Shown here piece by piece: positions 25,900-33,659 of a DNA stretch of 64,000 nt; positions within the stretch are counted from its first letter, which is position 1; each line of letters begins with the position of its first letter. The position numbers and the translations under genes were made by a program. The stretch comes from Hamadaea sp013361475 (GTDB lineage Bacteria; Actinomycetota; Actinomycetes; Mycobacteriales; Micromonosporaceae), in NCBI RefSeq assembly GCF_040654195.1, contig NZ_JBFAHM010000016.1, positions 119,336 through 183,335 on the forward strand, written 5' to 3'. The notes under the pieces are model-generated. The model ran no database searches. It saw only the letters and a list, made by a program, of their open reading frames with translations, and was not told where the DNA came from.

Positions 25900-26985
25900 A
25901 TGCAGTTGCCGGTGATGCCTCCGGTCGCGCCGATGCTGGCCAAGCCCGTGAAGGGCATTGACGCCCTGGATTCGGCCGCGGCGATGAGTTACGAGCCGAA
26001 GTGGGACGGTTTCCGGTCGATCGTGTTCCGCGACGGCGACGAGGTCGAGATCGGCAGCCGCAACGAACGGCCGATGACGCGCTACTTCCCAGAACTGGTC
26101 GAGGCGTTCCGGGAAAGCCTGCCGCCGCGGTGCGTGGTCGACGGCGAGATCATCCTCGTCTCCGGCGATCGCCTGGACTTCGAGGCGCTGCAACTCCGGC
26201 TGCATCCGGCGGCCAGCCGGGTCAGGCTGCTCGCCGGGCAGACCCCGGCGTCGTTCGTCGCCTTCGACCTGCTGGCGCTGGGCGACCAGGACTGCACGCG
26301 GCTGCCCTTCGAACAGCGGCGGGGCCTGCTGGAGCAGGCGTTGTCAGGCGCGCAGCCGCCGATCCACCTGACGCCGGCGACGACGGACCGCGTACTGGCC
26401 GAGGAGTGGTTCCACCAGTTCGAGGGAGCCGGGCTCGACGGGCTCATCGCCAAACCGCTCAGCGGCGCGTACGAGCCGGACAAGCGGACGATGTTCAAGA
26501 TCAAGCACGAGCGCACCGCCGACTGCGTCGTGGCCGGCTACCGGCTGCACGCCAGCGGCCCGGATCGCATCGGCTCGCTACTCCTGGGGCTCTACAACGA
26601 CGACGGCGACCTGGCGAGCGTCGGAGTGATCGGCGCCTTCCCGATGGCCCGGCGCATCGCGCTCTTCGAGGAACTGCAGCCGCTCGTGACCACCTTCGAC
26701 GAGCATCCGTGGAACTGGGCCAAGCTCGTGCCCGAAGGCGCGCGTACGCCCCGGGGCTCGGAGTTCAGCCGCTGGAACGCCGGCAAGGACCTGTCGTTCA
26801 CCCCACTGCGACCCGAGCGTGTGGTGGAGGTGCGATACGACCACATGGAAGGGCCGCGCTTCCGGCATACGGCCCAGTTCGTGCGCTGGCGGCCCGACCG
26901 CGAACCCCGGTCCTGCACGTACGCCCAGCTCGACGAGCCGGTGAAGTTCGACCTCGCCGACGTGCTGGGGCTACCGGGCACGTAG
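25900..26985 (+). CDS. ligC: ATP-dependent DNA ligase, LigC type
   Basis: 361 aa. Nucleotidyltransferase motif I EPKWDGFR with adenylated Lys34, motif III FVAFDLLAL, motif IV DGLIAKPLSGAY, motif V FKIKHERTADCVVAGY, and a C-terminal OB fold (VRYDHMEGPRFRHTAQFVRWR). Length and start sequence (MQLPVMPPVAPMLAK) match actinobacterial LigC, a ligase linked to non-homologous end joining and base-excision repair. An in-frame ATG three codons upstream is possible. No Ku or polymerase-domain gene lies nearby. Its 3' end overlaps the convergent TetR gene by 15 bp. Confidence 0.93.
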   Translation: MQLPVMPPVAPMLAKPVKGIDALDSAAAMSYEPKWDGFRSIVFRDGDEVEIGSRNERPMTRYFPELVEAFRESLPPRCVVDGEIILVSGDRLDFEALQLRLHPAASRVRLLAGQTPASFVAFDLLALGDQDCTRLPFEQRRGLLEQALSGAQPPIHLTPATTDRVLAEEWFHQFEGAGLDGLIAKPLSGAYEPDKRTMFKIKHERTADCVVAGYRLHASGPDRIGSLLLGLYNDDGDLASVGVIGAFPMARRIALFEELQPLVTTFDEHPWNWAKLVPEGARTPRGSEFSRWNAGKDLSFTPLRPERVVEVRYDHMEGPRFRHTAQFVRWRPDREPRSCTYAQLDEPVKFDLADVLGLPGT

Positions 26986-27510
26986 CCCGTCCACGACCAC
27001 CCGCAACATCGGTTCGGCCAGGTCGGGCGCGTTCTCGCTGCCCATCGCGACGCTGTGGGTCAGCCGCAGCAGCAGCGCCGGGTCGACGTCCTCGCGGACC
27101 TCGCCGGTCTCCTGAGCCGCCCGGAGCAGGTCGCCGAGCGCACCGCGCAGCGTGTCGCGGCAGAAGGTCAGGACCTCGCCCTCGCTGTCCAGCGTCGCCT
27201 TGACCGCCACACCCAGGCCGCGCTTGCTCTTGGCATAGTCCACCTGGACCCGGAGGAAGGCGATGAGCGCCTCCATCGGGGGCAGCGTCGCCGCGAACTC
27301 GTTGGCCTGGGCCGCCAGCCCTTCGACGCCCTCCTGGTAGACCGCTCCGAGCAACGCCTCGCGATTGGGGAAGTGCCGGTAGAGGGTGCCCGGCCCGACG
27401 CCGGCCCGCTTGACGATGTCGTCCAGCGAAGCCTTCTCCCCGTGCTCGGTGAACGCGTCACGGGCGGCCGCCATCAGCCGCTCCTGATTACGCCGCGCAT
27501 CGGCCCGCAA
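26971..27510 (-). CDS. TetR family transcriptional regulator (represses adjacent MFS exporter)
   Basis: 179 aa. HTH: RLMAAARDAFTEHGEKASLDDIVKRAGVGPGTLYRHFPNREALLGAV; C-terminal domain of the TetR_C_SbtR-like group. The start must be TTG at 27510: an in-frame stop lies 6 nt upstream, and AAAGGGAG gives a good Shine-Dalgarno. Divergent from a DHA2-type exporter gene with two palindromes between them (27524-27613), the classic arrangement for drug-inducible efflux. Confidence 0.92.
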   Translation of the reverse strand: MRADARRNQERLMAAARDAFTEHGEKASLDDIVKRAGVGPGTLYRHFPNREALLGAVYQEGVEGLAAQANEFAATLPPMEALIAFLRVQVDYAKSKRGLGVAVKATLDSEGEVLTFCRDTLRGALGDLLRAAQETGEVREDVDPALLLRLTHSVAMGSENAPDLAEPMLRVVVDGLRAR

Positions 27511-27523
27511 GGCTCACTCCCTT

Positions 27524-27613
27524 TATCCGGAGAGATTCTCCGGATAGACTTGCGAACCGGAGGACTCCTCCATATGCTAACTCACGGACGTAACCGGAGA
27601 TAGTCTCCGTTTA
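27524..27613. promoter_or_regulatory. Two related TetR operators in the TetR/MFS intergenic region
   Basis: Operator 1 (27524-27546): perfect 10-bp arms TATCCGGAGA and TCTCCGGATA around GAT. Operator 2 (27591-27613): core CGGAGA, TAG, TCTCCG with partly matching flanks. Both share CGGAGA-N3-TCTCCG. One lies next to each start codon, so one repressor can close both promoters. Confidence 0.85.
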
Positions 27614-27636
27614 TTGCGTTCTCCGAGGAGTCCCTC

Positions 27637-29076
27637 ATGTCACAGCAGACCCTGCCCACCCGTGCGCTGCCGCCGACGGACGCGCCGGCTCGCGAGGCCC
27701 CGCCGCAGCGGGCCGGCCTCGCCCTCGCGATCGTGCTCACCTGCCAGCTGATGCTGATCGTGGACGCGACCGTCATGAACGTCGCGCTGCCGCGCATCCA
27801 GGCCGACCTCGGGTTCAGCCCGGCCGGCCTGTCCTGGGTGATGACCGCGTACTCGCTGACCTTCGGCGGCCTGCTCCTGCTCGGCGGCCGGATCGGCGAC
27901 ATCTACGGCCGCCGCCGGATCTTCGTCATCGGCGTCGCGCTGTTCACCGTCGCCTCCCTGCTCGGCGGGTTCGCCACCTCGGCGGCCTGGCTGATCGTCG
28001 CCCGGCTGGCCCAGGGCGTCGGCGCGGCACTCGCCGGGCCCAGCACTGTCGCGCTCATCACCACCACGTTCACCGAGACCCGGGCCCGCCTGCGCGCGCT
28101 GTCCCTGCTCTCCGGCATGGCGAGCGCCGGATTCGCGATCGGGCTGATCGTCGGCGGCATCCTGACCCAGGCCGTCTCCTGGCGCTGGGTGCTCTTCATC
28201 AACGTTCCGTTCGGTCTCGCCGCCGTTCTGCTAGCGCCCCGGTTCGTCCGGGAACCCGAGCGGCACCCGGCCCGGCTCGACATCCCGGGCGCGGTGACCG
28301 CGACGGCCGGCGTCGCCGCGCTGGTCGGCGGATTCACCCGGGCCGCTGAAGAAGGCTGGTCCGATCGCTGGACGGCAGCGCTGCTCGGCGGCGGCGTACT
28401 GCTGGTGGCGGGATTCCTCGCCATCGAGGCGCGCACCCGTCAGCCGATGCTGCCGCTGCGCCTGTTCCGCGACCGGAACCGCGCCTCGGCGTACGCGGTC
28501 TTCCTGCTCGGCCCGGCCGCGGGCATGTCGACGTTCTTCTTCCTGACGCAATTCCTGCAGGACCTACGCGGATTCGACGCCCTGCGTACGGGGTTGGCGT
28601 TCCTGCCGATGGCCGGAGCGATGTTCGTCCTGACCCGGTTGGTCCCCCGGCTGCTGCCCCGGGTCGGGATGCGGCGGATGGCGCTCACCGGCATCCCGCT
28701 GATGATCCTGGCGTTGCTCTGGTTCACCCGGCTCACACCGGACACGGCGTACTTCCCGGGGGTGTTCGGGCCGATGCTCCTCATGGGCCTGGGCATGGGC
28801 TTCGGCTTCGTCCCGCTGACGCCGACGATCATGGCGAACGTGCCGCCGCAGGACGCGGGGGCGGCCGGCGGCGCGATGCAGACGATGCAGCAGACCGGCG
28901 CCTCGCTCGGCATCGCCGTGCTCGTCACGGTCTTCGGCACGGCCTACCGGAACGCCGCCTCGGGCGGCTCGGCGACGGTCGACGCCACGATGCACGGCAT
29001 GACCACGGCGTTCGGCGTCGCGACCGGATTCGCGGTGGTGGCCCTGCTCGTCGCCACCACCTTCCGCAAGCGCTGA
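27637..29076 (+). CDS. MFS drug exporter, DHA2 (EmrB/QacA-like, 14-TM) family
   Basis: 479 aa with about 14 hydrophobic segments. Motif A GGRIGDIYGRRRIFVIG follows TM2, and TM1 has the family start LMLIVDATVMNVALPRIQADLGFS; SWRWVLFINVPFG is the usual DHA2 signature after TM6. Predicted proton-driven export of a small lipophilic compound. Shine-Dalgarno GAGGAG (27625-27630) supports ATG 27637. Controlled by the divergent TetR protein by twin operators. A palindrome at 29144 follows. Confidence 0.93.
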   Translation: MSQQTLPTRALPPTDAPAREAPPQRAGLALAIVLTCQLMLIVDATVMNVALPRIQADLGFSPAGLSWVMTAYSLTFGGLLLLGGRIGDIYGRRRIFVIGVALFTVASLLGGFATSAAWLIVARLAQGVGAALAGPSTVALITTTFTETRARLRALSLLSGMASAGFAIGLIVGGILTQAVSWRWVLFINVPFGLAAVLLAPRFVREPERHPARLDIPGAVTATAGVAALVGGFTRAAEEGWSDRWTAALLGGGVLLVAGFLAIEARTRQPMLPLRLFRDRNRASAYAVFLLGPAAGMSTFFFLTQFLQDLRGFDALRTGLAFLPMAGAMFVLTRLVPRLLPRVGMRRMALTGIPLMILALLWFTRLTPDTAYFPGVFGPMLLMGLGMGFGFVPLTPTIMANVPPQDAGAAGGAMQTMQQTGASLGIAVLVTVFGTAYRNAASGGSATVDATMHGMTTAFGVATGFAVVALLVATTFRKR

Positions 29077-29143
29077 CCGCTTTCCTGCGAGCGCTGCCGC
29101 CCCTGCGTTGGCGCCGCCGCTCGCGCTGCCGCCGCCCGCGTAA

Positions 29144-29208
29144 GCGCTGGATCAGGGTTCTCGGTCGAATCTTGGGTCAAGATTCGACCCGGAACCCTGA
29201 TCCAGCGC
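29144..29208. repeat. Dispersed palindrome family II, copy D
   Basis: 31-bp arms (29144-29174, 29178-29208) with 2 mismatches and a 3-nt centre. The sequence is nearly the same as the palindrome at 53020-53078 (both contain CTGGATCAGGG and CAAGATTCGACC). It lies between convergent genes and encodes the last 18 or so residues and stop codon of the PAP2 protein. Confidence 0.85.
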
Positions 29209-30087
29209 CAAGGGCGCGCCCGGGGCGGGCGCCAAAGGCGCGGGCGGAGCGGGCGCCAAAGGCGCGGGCGCCGAAGGCGTTGGCGCCGCCGGTGCGGCGA
29301 TCGCAGCGGCGACCAAGGGCGCGGCGGGCGGAGACGCCGGTGCGGTGCCCGGGCGGCGGATGATGAGCAGCATCAGCGCCAGGAAGGCGCAGACGACGAT
29401 CCCGTCCAGCCAGTAGTGGTTGGCGGTGCCCACCACGACGAACGTGGTGATGACCGGGTGGGCGAGCCACAGCCACCGCCACCGCGACCGGGTCATCACG
29501 ATCAGGCCCAGGGCGATGACCACGGCCCAGCCGATGTGCAGGGAGGGCATCGCGGCGTACTGGTTGGCCAGGGTGTCGGTGTCGGGCTCGGAGTAGACCG
29601 ACGGCCCGTAGCGCGCGGCCGTGTCGATCATGCCGAAGGCGCCCACGAGTCTCGGCGGCGCGAGCGGGAACAGGACGTGGACGGCGAGGGCCGCCGCGGT
29701 CAGCCCGGTCAGCACCCGCCGGATCCACAGGTAGTACGCCGGTCGCCGCAGGTAGGTCCAGAGCAGGAACGCGGCCGTCGCCGGGAAGTGCACCCAGGCG
29801 TAGTAGGTGTTCACCGCCTGGACGAAGGCCGGACTGTGCAGCATCGCGGCTTGGATGGACACTTCGGACGGCAGTCGCAGCCAGCGTTCGGCGTTCCAGA
29901 TTCGCCCCGCGTTGGCGTACGCCTCGTCGACGTGGCCGCTCGCGATCAGCCGCCCCGCCTTGTACGCCAGGAACAGCACCGTCACCAGGATCAGTTCCCG
30001 GATCGGGTGGGGCCGGGGGTCGGCGGGGGCGGCCCGGTGAACGACGCTGGGGCGTTCCATGAGCCGGGACATGAACAGATCATGCAC
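29152..30087 (-). CDS. PAP2 / inositol phosphorylceramide synthase-like (AUR1-type) membrane protein
   Basis: 311 aa with about six membrane segments. The PAP2 phosphatase motifs are present: QYAAMPSLHIGWA (SLH part of motif C2) and GTANHYWLDG (motif C3, His and Asp). Relatives transfer or hydrolyse lipid-linked phosphate groups at the membrane. The C-terminal 60 or so residues are low-complexity Ala/Pro and the last 18 are encoded by the palindrome at 29144, so the true 3' end looks altered by the repeat. Start uncertain: GTG 30087, ATG 30072 or ATG 30060; no clear Shine-Dalgarno for any. Confidence 0.82.
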   Translation of the reverse strand: MHDLFMSRLMERPSVVHRAAPADPRPHPIRELILVTVLFLAYKAGRLIASGHVDEAYANAGRIWNAERWLRLPSEVSIQAAMLHSPAFVQAVNTYYAWVHFPATAAFLLWTYLRRPAYYLWIRRVLTGLTAAALAVHVLFPLAPPRLVGAFGMIDTAARYGPSVYSEPDTDTLANQYAAMPSLHIGWAVVIALGLIVMTRSRWRWLWLAHPVITTFVVVGTANHYWLDGIVVCAFLALMLLIIRRPGTAPASPPAAPLVAAAIAAPAAPTPSAPAPLAPAPPAPLAPAPGAPLALDQGSGSNLDPRFDREP

Positions 30088-30124
30088 CCGTGGATCAAGC
30101 CCGTGGGGGCACGCGTGACCGCCC

Positions 30125-30700
30125 TCACGCGGCCAGGGTGCGTACGCCCAGGTAGACCAGCACGGCGGCGGCGCTTCGTCGGATGGCCGACGCCCAGCGA
30201 CCGGATCGGATCGCTCGGCCGGCCCGGGCCAGAATCGCCGTCCAGCCGCCGAGCCAGGCGGTGATCAACAGCGCGTGCGCGGTCGCGAGCACCAGGATCT
30301 GCGGGGCGAGCGCGTGCCGCGGGTCGACGAACTGCGGCACCAGGGTCAGATAGATCGAGGCCGCCTTCGGGTTGAGCACGTTGCCCAGAAGCGCCTGCCG
30401 GAACGCCGGGCGCTCCGGTGACGACGGCTCGGCCGGCGGTCGCGGCGCCCGCCAGGTCCACAGCCCGAGACCGACGAGATAGACCGCCCCCGCCACGCGT
30501 ACCAGAAGGAAGGCTTGGCTCGACTGCAGGACCACCGCGGACAGGCCCAGCACCGCGAGCAGCGCGTGCGTGTAGATGCCGGTGACCGTGCCCGCGACGA
30601 CCGGCCCGGCCCGGCGCGGACCTCGCGCCATCAGCAGCGCGAGACTCGCACCGGGCGTCGCGATCAGCGGCAGGATCGCGAGCAGGAACCCCGCGACCAT
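30125..30700 (-). CDS. LysE/RhtB family amino-acid exporter
   Basis: 191 aa with about six hydrophobic segments. LysE features: N-terminal LLAILPLIATPGASLALLMARG (the conserved PGP-like PGAS), and the FRQALLGNVLNPKAASIYL motif. Predicted exporter of amino acids or related metabolites. The ATG overlaps the stop of the phosphoesterase gene by one base (TGATG), so the two are co-translated. Start at 30700 gives the usual family length (about 200 aa). Confidence 0.9.
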   Translation of the reverse strand: MVAGFLLAILPLIATPGASLALLMARGPRRAGPVVAGTVTGIYTHALLAVLGLSAVVLQSSQAFLLVRVAGAVYLVGLGLWTWRAPRPPAEPSSPERPAFRQALLGNVLNPKAASIYLTLVPQFVDPRHALAPQILVLATAHALLITAWLGGWTAILARAGRAIRSGRWASAIRRSAAAVLVYLGVRTLAA

Positions 30701-31437
30701 CAGACGACGACGCGGTAGTGCGTGGTCAGCCCGTCGTCGCTCAGCACGTGATAGGCCAGCCCCGGGGGCGCGTCGAGGTCCGCGAGCGCGTCGCCCTCCC
30801 AGGGCAGCCGCAGCGTCCACGTCACCGCCGGGCCGACGAGCACCGGCCGGCCCGCGAACGTCGCGGCCGCGGCGGTGTGCGCGTGCCCGGTGATCAGGGC
30901 TACGACGGAGGGGTACGCCGAGAGCAGCTCGGCCAGCTCGCTCGCTCGCTGGAGCCGGTATGCGTCCGGCAACGGGTGGTGCATCGTGGCGGGCGGGTGG
31001 TGGAAGGCGAGGAAGGCCGGAGCGTCGCCGTGCTGGGCGAGCGTGGTCTCGATCCACGCGGTCGTCTCGTCGTCGAGAAGGCCGTCGTCGCTGCCCGGCA
31101 CGCTGGAGTCGCACATGAGCACGACGGCGTCCTTGATCTTGTGCACTTCGTTGATCGGCCCGGCCGACGGCGGCTCGCCGAGCAGGAACTCCCGGTACGC
31201 CGGTCGCGCGTCGTGATTGCCCGGGCACCAGAGAACCGGCGCCGGGAAGTCCGCGAGCAGCTCGGCGGCTTCGGCGTACTCGGCCGGGGCCGCGGTGTCG
31301 GCAATGTCGCCGGTGACGAGCAGGGCGTCCACCGGCTGCGGCAGATTCCGCAGGTATGCCACGGTCTTCGCGGCCCGTGCGGTGGCCCGCTCGGTGCCGT
31401 CGAGGTGGAGGTCGCTGATCTGAGCGAGCAGCAGCAT
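30700..31437 (-). CDS. Calcineurin-like metallophosphoesterase (CpdA-like)
   Basis: 245 aa. All five metal motifs are present: DLH (Asp9, His11), GDIAD, GNHD, FHHPP and GHAHT, as in class III cyclic nucleotide phosphodiesterases (CpdA/Rv0805 type). May hydrolyse cAMP or another phosphodiester; specificity cannot be read from sequence. Shine-Dalgarno AGGGAG precedes the ATG at 31437. The divergent CGNR regulator gene shares its promoter region through a 31-bp palindrome. Confidence 0.9.
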   Translation of the reverse strand: MLLLAQISDLHLDGTERATARAAKTVAYLRNLPQPVDALLVTGDIADTAAPAEYAEAAELLADFPAPVLWCPGNHDARPAYREFLLGEPPSAGPINEVHKIKDAVVLMCDSSVPGSDDGLLDDETTAWIETTLAQHGDAPAFLAFHHPPATMHHPLPDAYRLQRASELAELLSAYPSVVALITGHAHTAAAATFAGRPVLVGPAVTWTLRLPWEGDALADLDAPPGLAYHVLSDDGLTTHYRVVV

Positions 31438-31445
31438 GAGATCTC

Positions 31446-31476
31446 CCTAACGGTAAAACTTCCTTTTGCCGTTAGG
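31446..31476. promoter_or_regulatory. Palindrome between phosphoesterase and CGNR genes
   Basis: 13-bp arms CCTAACGGTAAAA and TTTTGCCGTTAGG (one mismatch) around a 5-nt centre, AT-rich in the middle. Placed 9 bp before the phosphoesterase ATG and 24 bp before the CGNR ATG. Probably the operator of the CGNR protein controlling both directions. Confidence 0.7.
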
Positions 31477-31499
31477 CACGCTAGCGTAGGCTACGACGC

Positions 31500-32060
31500 A
31501 TGGTCAACTCGCTGGCGCTCGACCTCGCGAGCACGATCCGGCACGACGGCGACGGTGGCGTCCTCGACACCCTGACCTCGGTCGACGGACTGCGCCTCTT
31601 CCTCGCCGACGTCGGTTGCGTCGATGTCGCGGCCTCGGATGCGCTGCTCGTCCGGGTCGTCGAAGTACGCGCCGCGACCCGGGCGCTGTTCGCCCGTGCG
31701 GTCGAGCCGGGGCCGCCGAGCCGGGCGGACGCGAATCGCCTGATGCCGCTGGACGACGCCGTGGCGGTGATCAACCGCTCTGCGGCGCTGGCCCCGGTGA
31801 CGCCGGTCCTCGCGTGGCCGCCTTCGTCCACAATGCACACCGTCGCCGGGGTGTCGCCGGACGACGCCGTGCTCGCCACGCTCGCCCGCGCCACCATCGA
31901 GTTCCTGACCAGCCCGGCCGCGGCCGATCTGCGGGCGTGCACCGCGCCTCGCTGTGTGCGCTACTTCGTGAAGGGCCACGGGCGGCAGGAGTTCTGCAAG
32001 CCCTCGTGCAGCAACCGGGCACGGGCCGCCCGCCACTACTCGCGTACGCACGCGGCCTGA
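31500..32060 (+). CDS. CGNR zinc-finger (ABATE-domain) transcriptional regulator
   Basis: 186 aa. N-terminal ABATE domain beginning LALDLASTI, and a C-terminal CGNR zinc finger: CTAPRCVRYFVKGHGRQEFC and CSNRARAARHYSR, which normally supplies four Cys ligands and DNA contacts. Presumed ligand-responsive regulator. TAGGCT sits 7 nt before the ATG with no Shine-Dalgarno, so the mRNA is likely leaderless. The 31-bp palindrome directly upstream is the obvious binding site, controlling itself and the phosphoesterase/LysE operon. Confidence 0.9.
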   Translation: MVNSLALDLASTIRHDGDGGVLDTLTSVDGLRLFLADVGCVDVAASDALLVRVVEVRAATRALFARAVEPGPPSRADANRLMPLDDAVAVINRSAALAPVTPVLAWPPSSTMHTVAGVSPDDAVLATLARATIEFLTSPAAADLRACTAPRCVRYFVKGHGRQEFCKPSCSNRARAARHYSRTHAA

Positions 32061-32069
32061 GTCTGCGAC

Positions 32070-32636
32070 TCAGTGTCCCCGGGCCAGCGGCAGGCCCTCG
32101 ATGACCATGCGGACCAGCAGCTCATAGCTCTCATCCACGTTCTCGGCCAGCCCGAAACCGCCCGCGACCTGGATCGAGGCGAATCCGTGGCAGGCCGCCC
32201 GCAGCGCCCGGGCGGCGTGGATGGCGGCCGAACCCTCCAGCTCGAAACCACGCAGGACGGCGAGGAACACCGCCAGCATCCGGACGGCCGCTTCGGACTC
32301 CCGGGTATTCGGCGGGGCGGCCTGCACCGTCAGGGCGTACCGATGCGGATTGGCGATCGCGTACGCCCGGAAGGTGCCGGCCAGCGCGCGCAACGCGTCC
32401 GGCCCCGACCGGCCGACGCAGTCGGCGGCCAGCCGCTCGGTCAGGTCGCCGATGATGCGTACGCGGAGCAGCCCGACCAGCTCGTCCAGGTTCCGAATGT
32501 GCTTGTAGAGGGCGGGGACCGCGACGCCGGCCCGTTTCGCGACCGCGGTCAGGGTGAGCCCGGTCAGCCCGTCGTCGTCGAGCACGCCCAGCGCCAGGTC
32601 CACGATCGCGCCGGGCGTGAGGCCCACCCTAGGCAT
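32070..32636 (-). CDS. TetR/AcrR family transcriptional regulator
   Basis: 188 aa. HTH at the N-terminus (ALGVLDDDGLTGLTLTAVAKRAGVAVPALYKHIRNLDELVGLL) and a WHG/TetR_C_13-like ligand domain (AFRAYAIANPHRYALTV type segment). Its ATG overlaps the end of the alpha/beta hydrolase gene by 8 bp, so it is the second gene of that operon and probably autoregulates it through the repeats at 33492-33527. Converges with the CGNR gene with a 9-bp gap. Confidence 0.9.
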   Translation of the reverse strand: MPRVGLTPGAIVDLALGVLDDDGLTGLTLTAVAKRAGVAVPALYKHIRNLDELVGLLRVRIIGDLTERLAADCVGRSGPDALRALAGTFRAYAIANPHRYALTVQAAPPNTRESEAAVRMLAVFLAVLRGFELEGSAAIHAARALRAACHGFASIQVAGGFGLAENVDESYELLVRMVIEGLPLARGH

Positions 32637-33459
32637 CGGCGTACTTGCCGAGGAAGGCCAGGATCACGTCGGCGACCTGCTGAGGCATCTGGGTGTGCGG
32701 GTAGTGGCCGGCGCCCTCGATCAGCGCCACCGAGCCCAGTCCGGCCGGCATCTCGGCGACGATGCCCTGGGCCTCGGCCGCCGGGCTCGGGAAGTCGGGG
32801 TCCAGAGTTCCCATGACGACCAGCGCCGGACACTGGACGTGCGGCAGCTTCGCCCCGGCGTCGGCACCGGACGCGAAGGCCATCTTGGCCGCGGCCGTCA
32901 TGCGACCGGGCTCGCGCAGGTTGCTCTCCAGCTTCGCCAGCTGCGCCTCGAAGGCAGGCCCGCTCGTGCCCGGGTACGCGTGCCGCTGGTACGACTTCCA
33001 CAGCCCGGTGCTCTTGAACATCATCGAGAGCAGGATCAGCGAGATGCCCTTGACGAAGCGCCCGTTGACGTCGCCGAACTTCATCACCGGCTTGCGCGTC
33101 CCGGGGTCGATCTCGACGATCGCCCGGACGAGCTCCGGCGCGTCGGCGGCGATGATGTTGGCCACCCCACCGGCGAACGAGTGCCCGATGAAGATCGCCG
33201 GCTCACCGAGGTGGCGCAGCAGCGCGAGGAAATCCTGAGCGGAGTCGGTCCGCGTGTAGGAGGCCCAGCCGGTGCTCGACTCGCCGTGGCCACGCAGGTC
33301 GGCGTTGACCACCCGGTAACCGGCGTCGACCAGAATCGGGACGAGGAACCGGAAAGCCTCGCGGTTGTCGCCCAGCCCGTGGCCGAGGACCACCAACGGC
33401 CCCTCACCCACCACGTCGTACGCGATCGTGCCGCCATCTACCGCCAGAAACTCGGTCAT
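32629..33459 (-). CDS. Alpha/beta hydrolase
   Basis: 276 aa. Catalytic triad elements of the fold: oxyanion loop LGHGLGDNR, nucleophile elbow GHSFAGG, acidic residue in MGTLDPDFPSP and His in GAGHYPHTQMP. Resembles haloperoxidase/epoxide-hydrolase-like esterases; substrate unknown. No signal peptide. Shine-Dalgarno AAGGGGAGGG precedes the ATG at 33459. Operon with the downstream TetR gene (8-bp overlap), suggesting the TetR ligand is related to its substrate. Confidence 0.9.
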   Translation of the reverse strand: MTEFLAVDGGTIAYDVVGEGPLVVLGHGLGDNREAFRFLVPILVDAGYRVVNADLRGHGESSTGWASYTRTDSAQDFLALLRHLGEPAIFIGHSFAGGVANIIAADAPELVRAIVEIDPGTRKPVMKFGDVNGRFVKGISLILLSMMFKSTGLWKSYQRHAYPGTSGPAFEAQLAKLESNLREPGRMTAAAKMAFASGADAGAKLPHVQCPALVVMGTLDPDFPSPAAEAQGIVAEMPAGLGSVALIEGAGHYPHTQMPQQVADVILAFLGKYADA

Positions 33460-33491
33460 CAGACCCTCCCCTTGGGAACTTCCGGGGCTCG

Positions 33492-33527
33492 TTAGCCCCT
33501 ATAGCTAAAAGGTTAATGCCTTTAACC
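33492..33527 (-). promoter_or_regulatory. Inverted repeats upstream of hydrolase-TetR operon
   Basis: TTAGC (33492) with GCTAA (33504), and GGTTAA (33511) with TTAACC (33522), lie side by side 33-68 bp before the hydrolase ATG in an AT-rich stretch. Probable promoter and TetR operator. Confidence 0.5.
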
Positions 33528-33659
33528 GCGGAGCGCAAGTCCCACCGTGCCGTAGGTTGGAGACCATGACGGAAGTCCCGCCTACCCCCATGGGATGGAA
33601 TAGTTGAACCGTCAATTACTGTTGGCTTCAGCGTGACCGCTACGACTGAGGAGAAGGCC

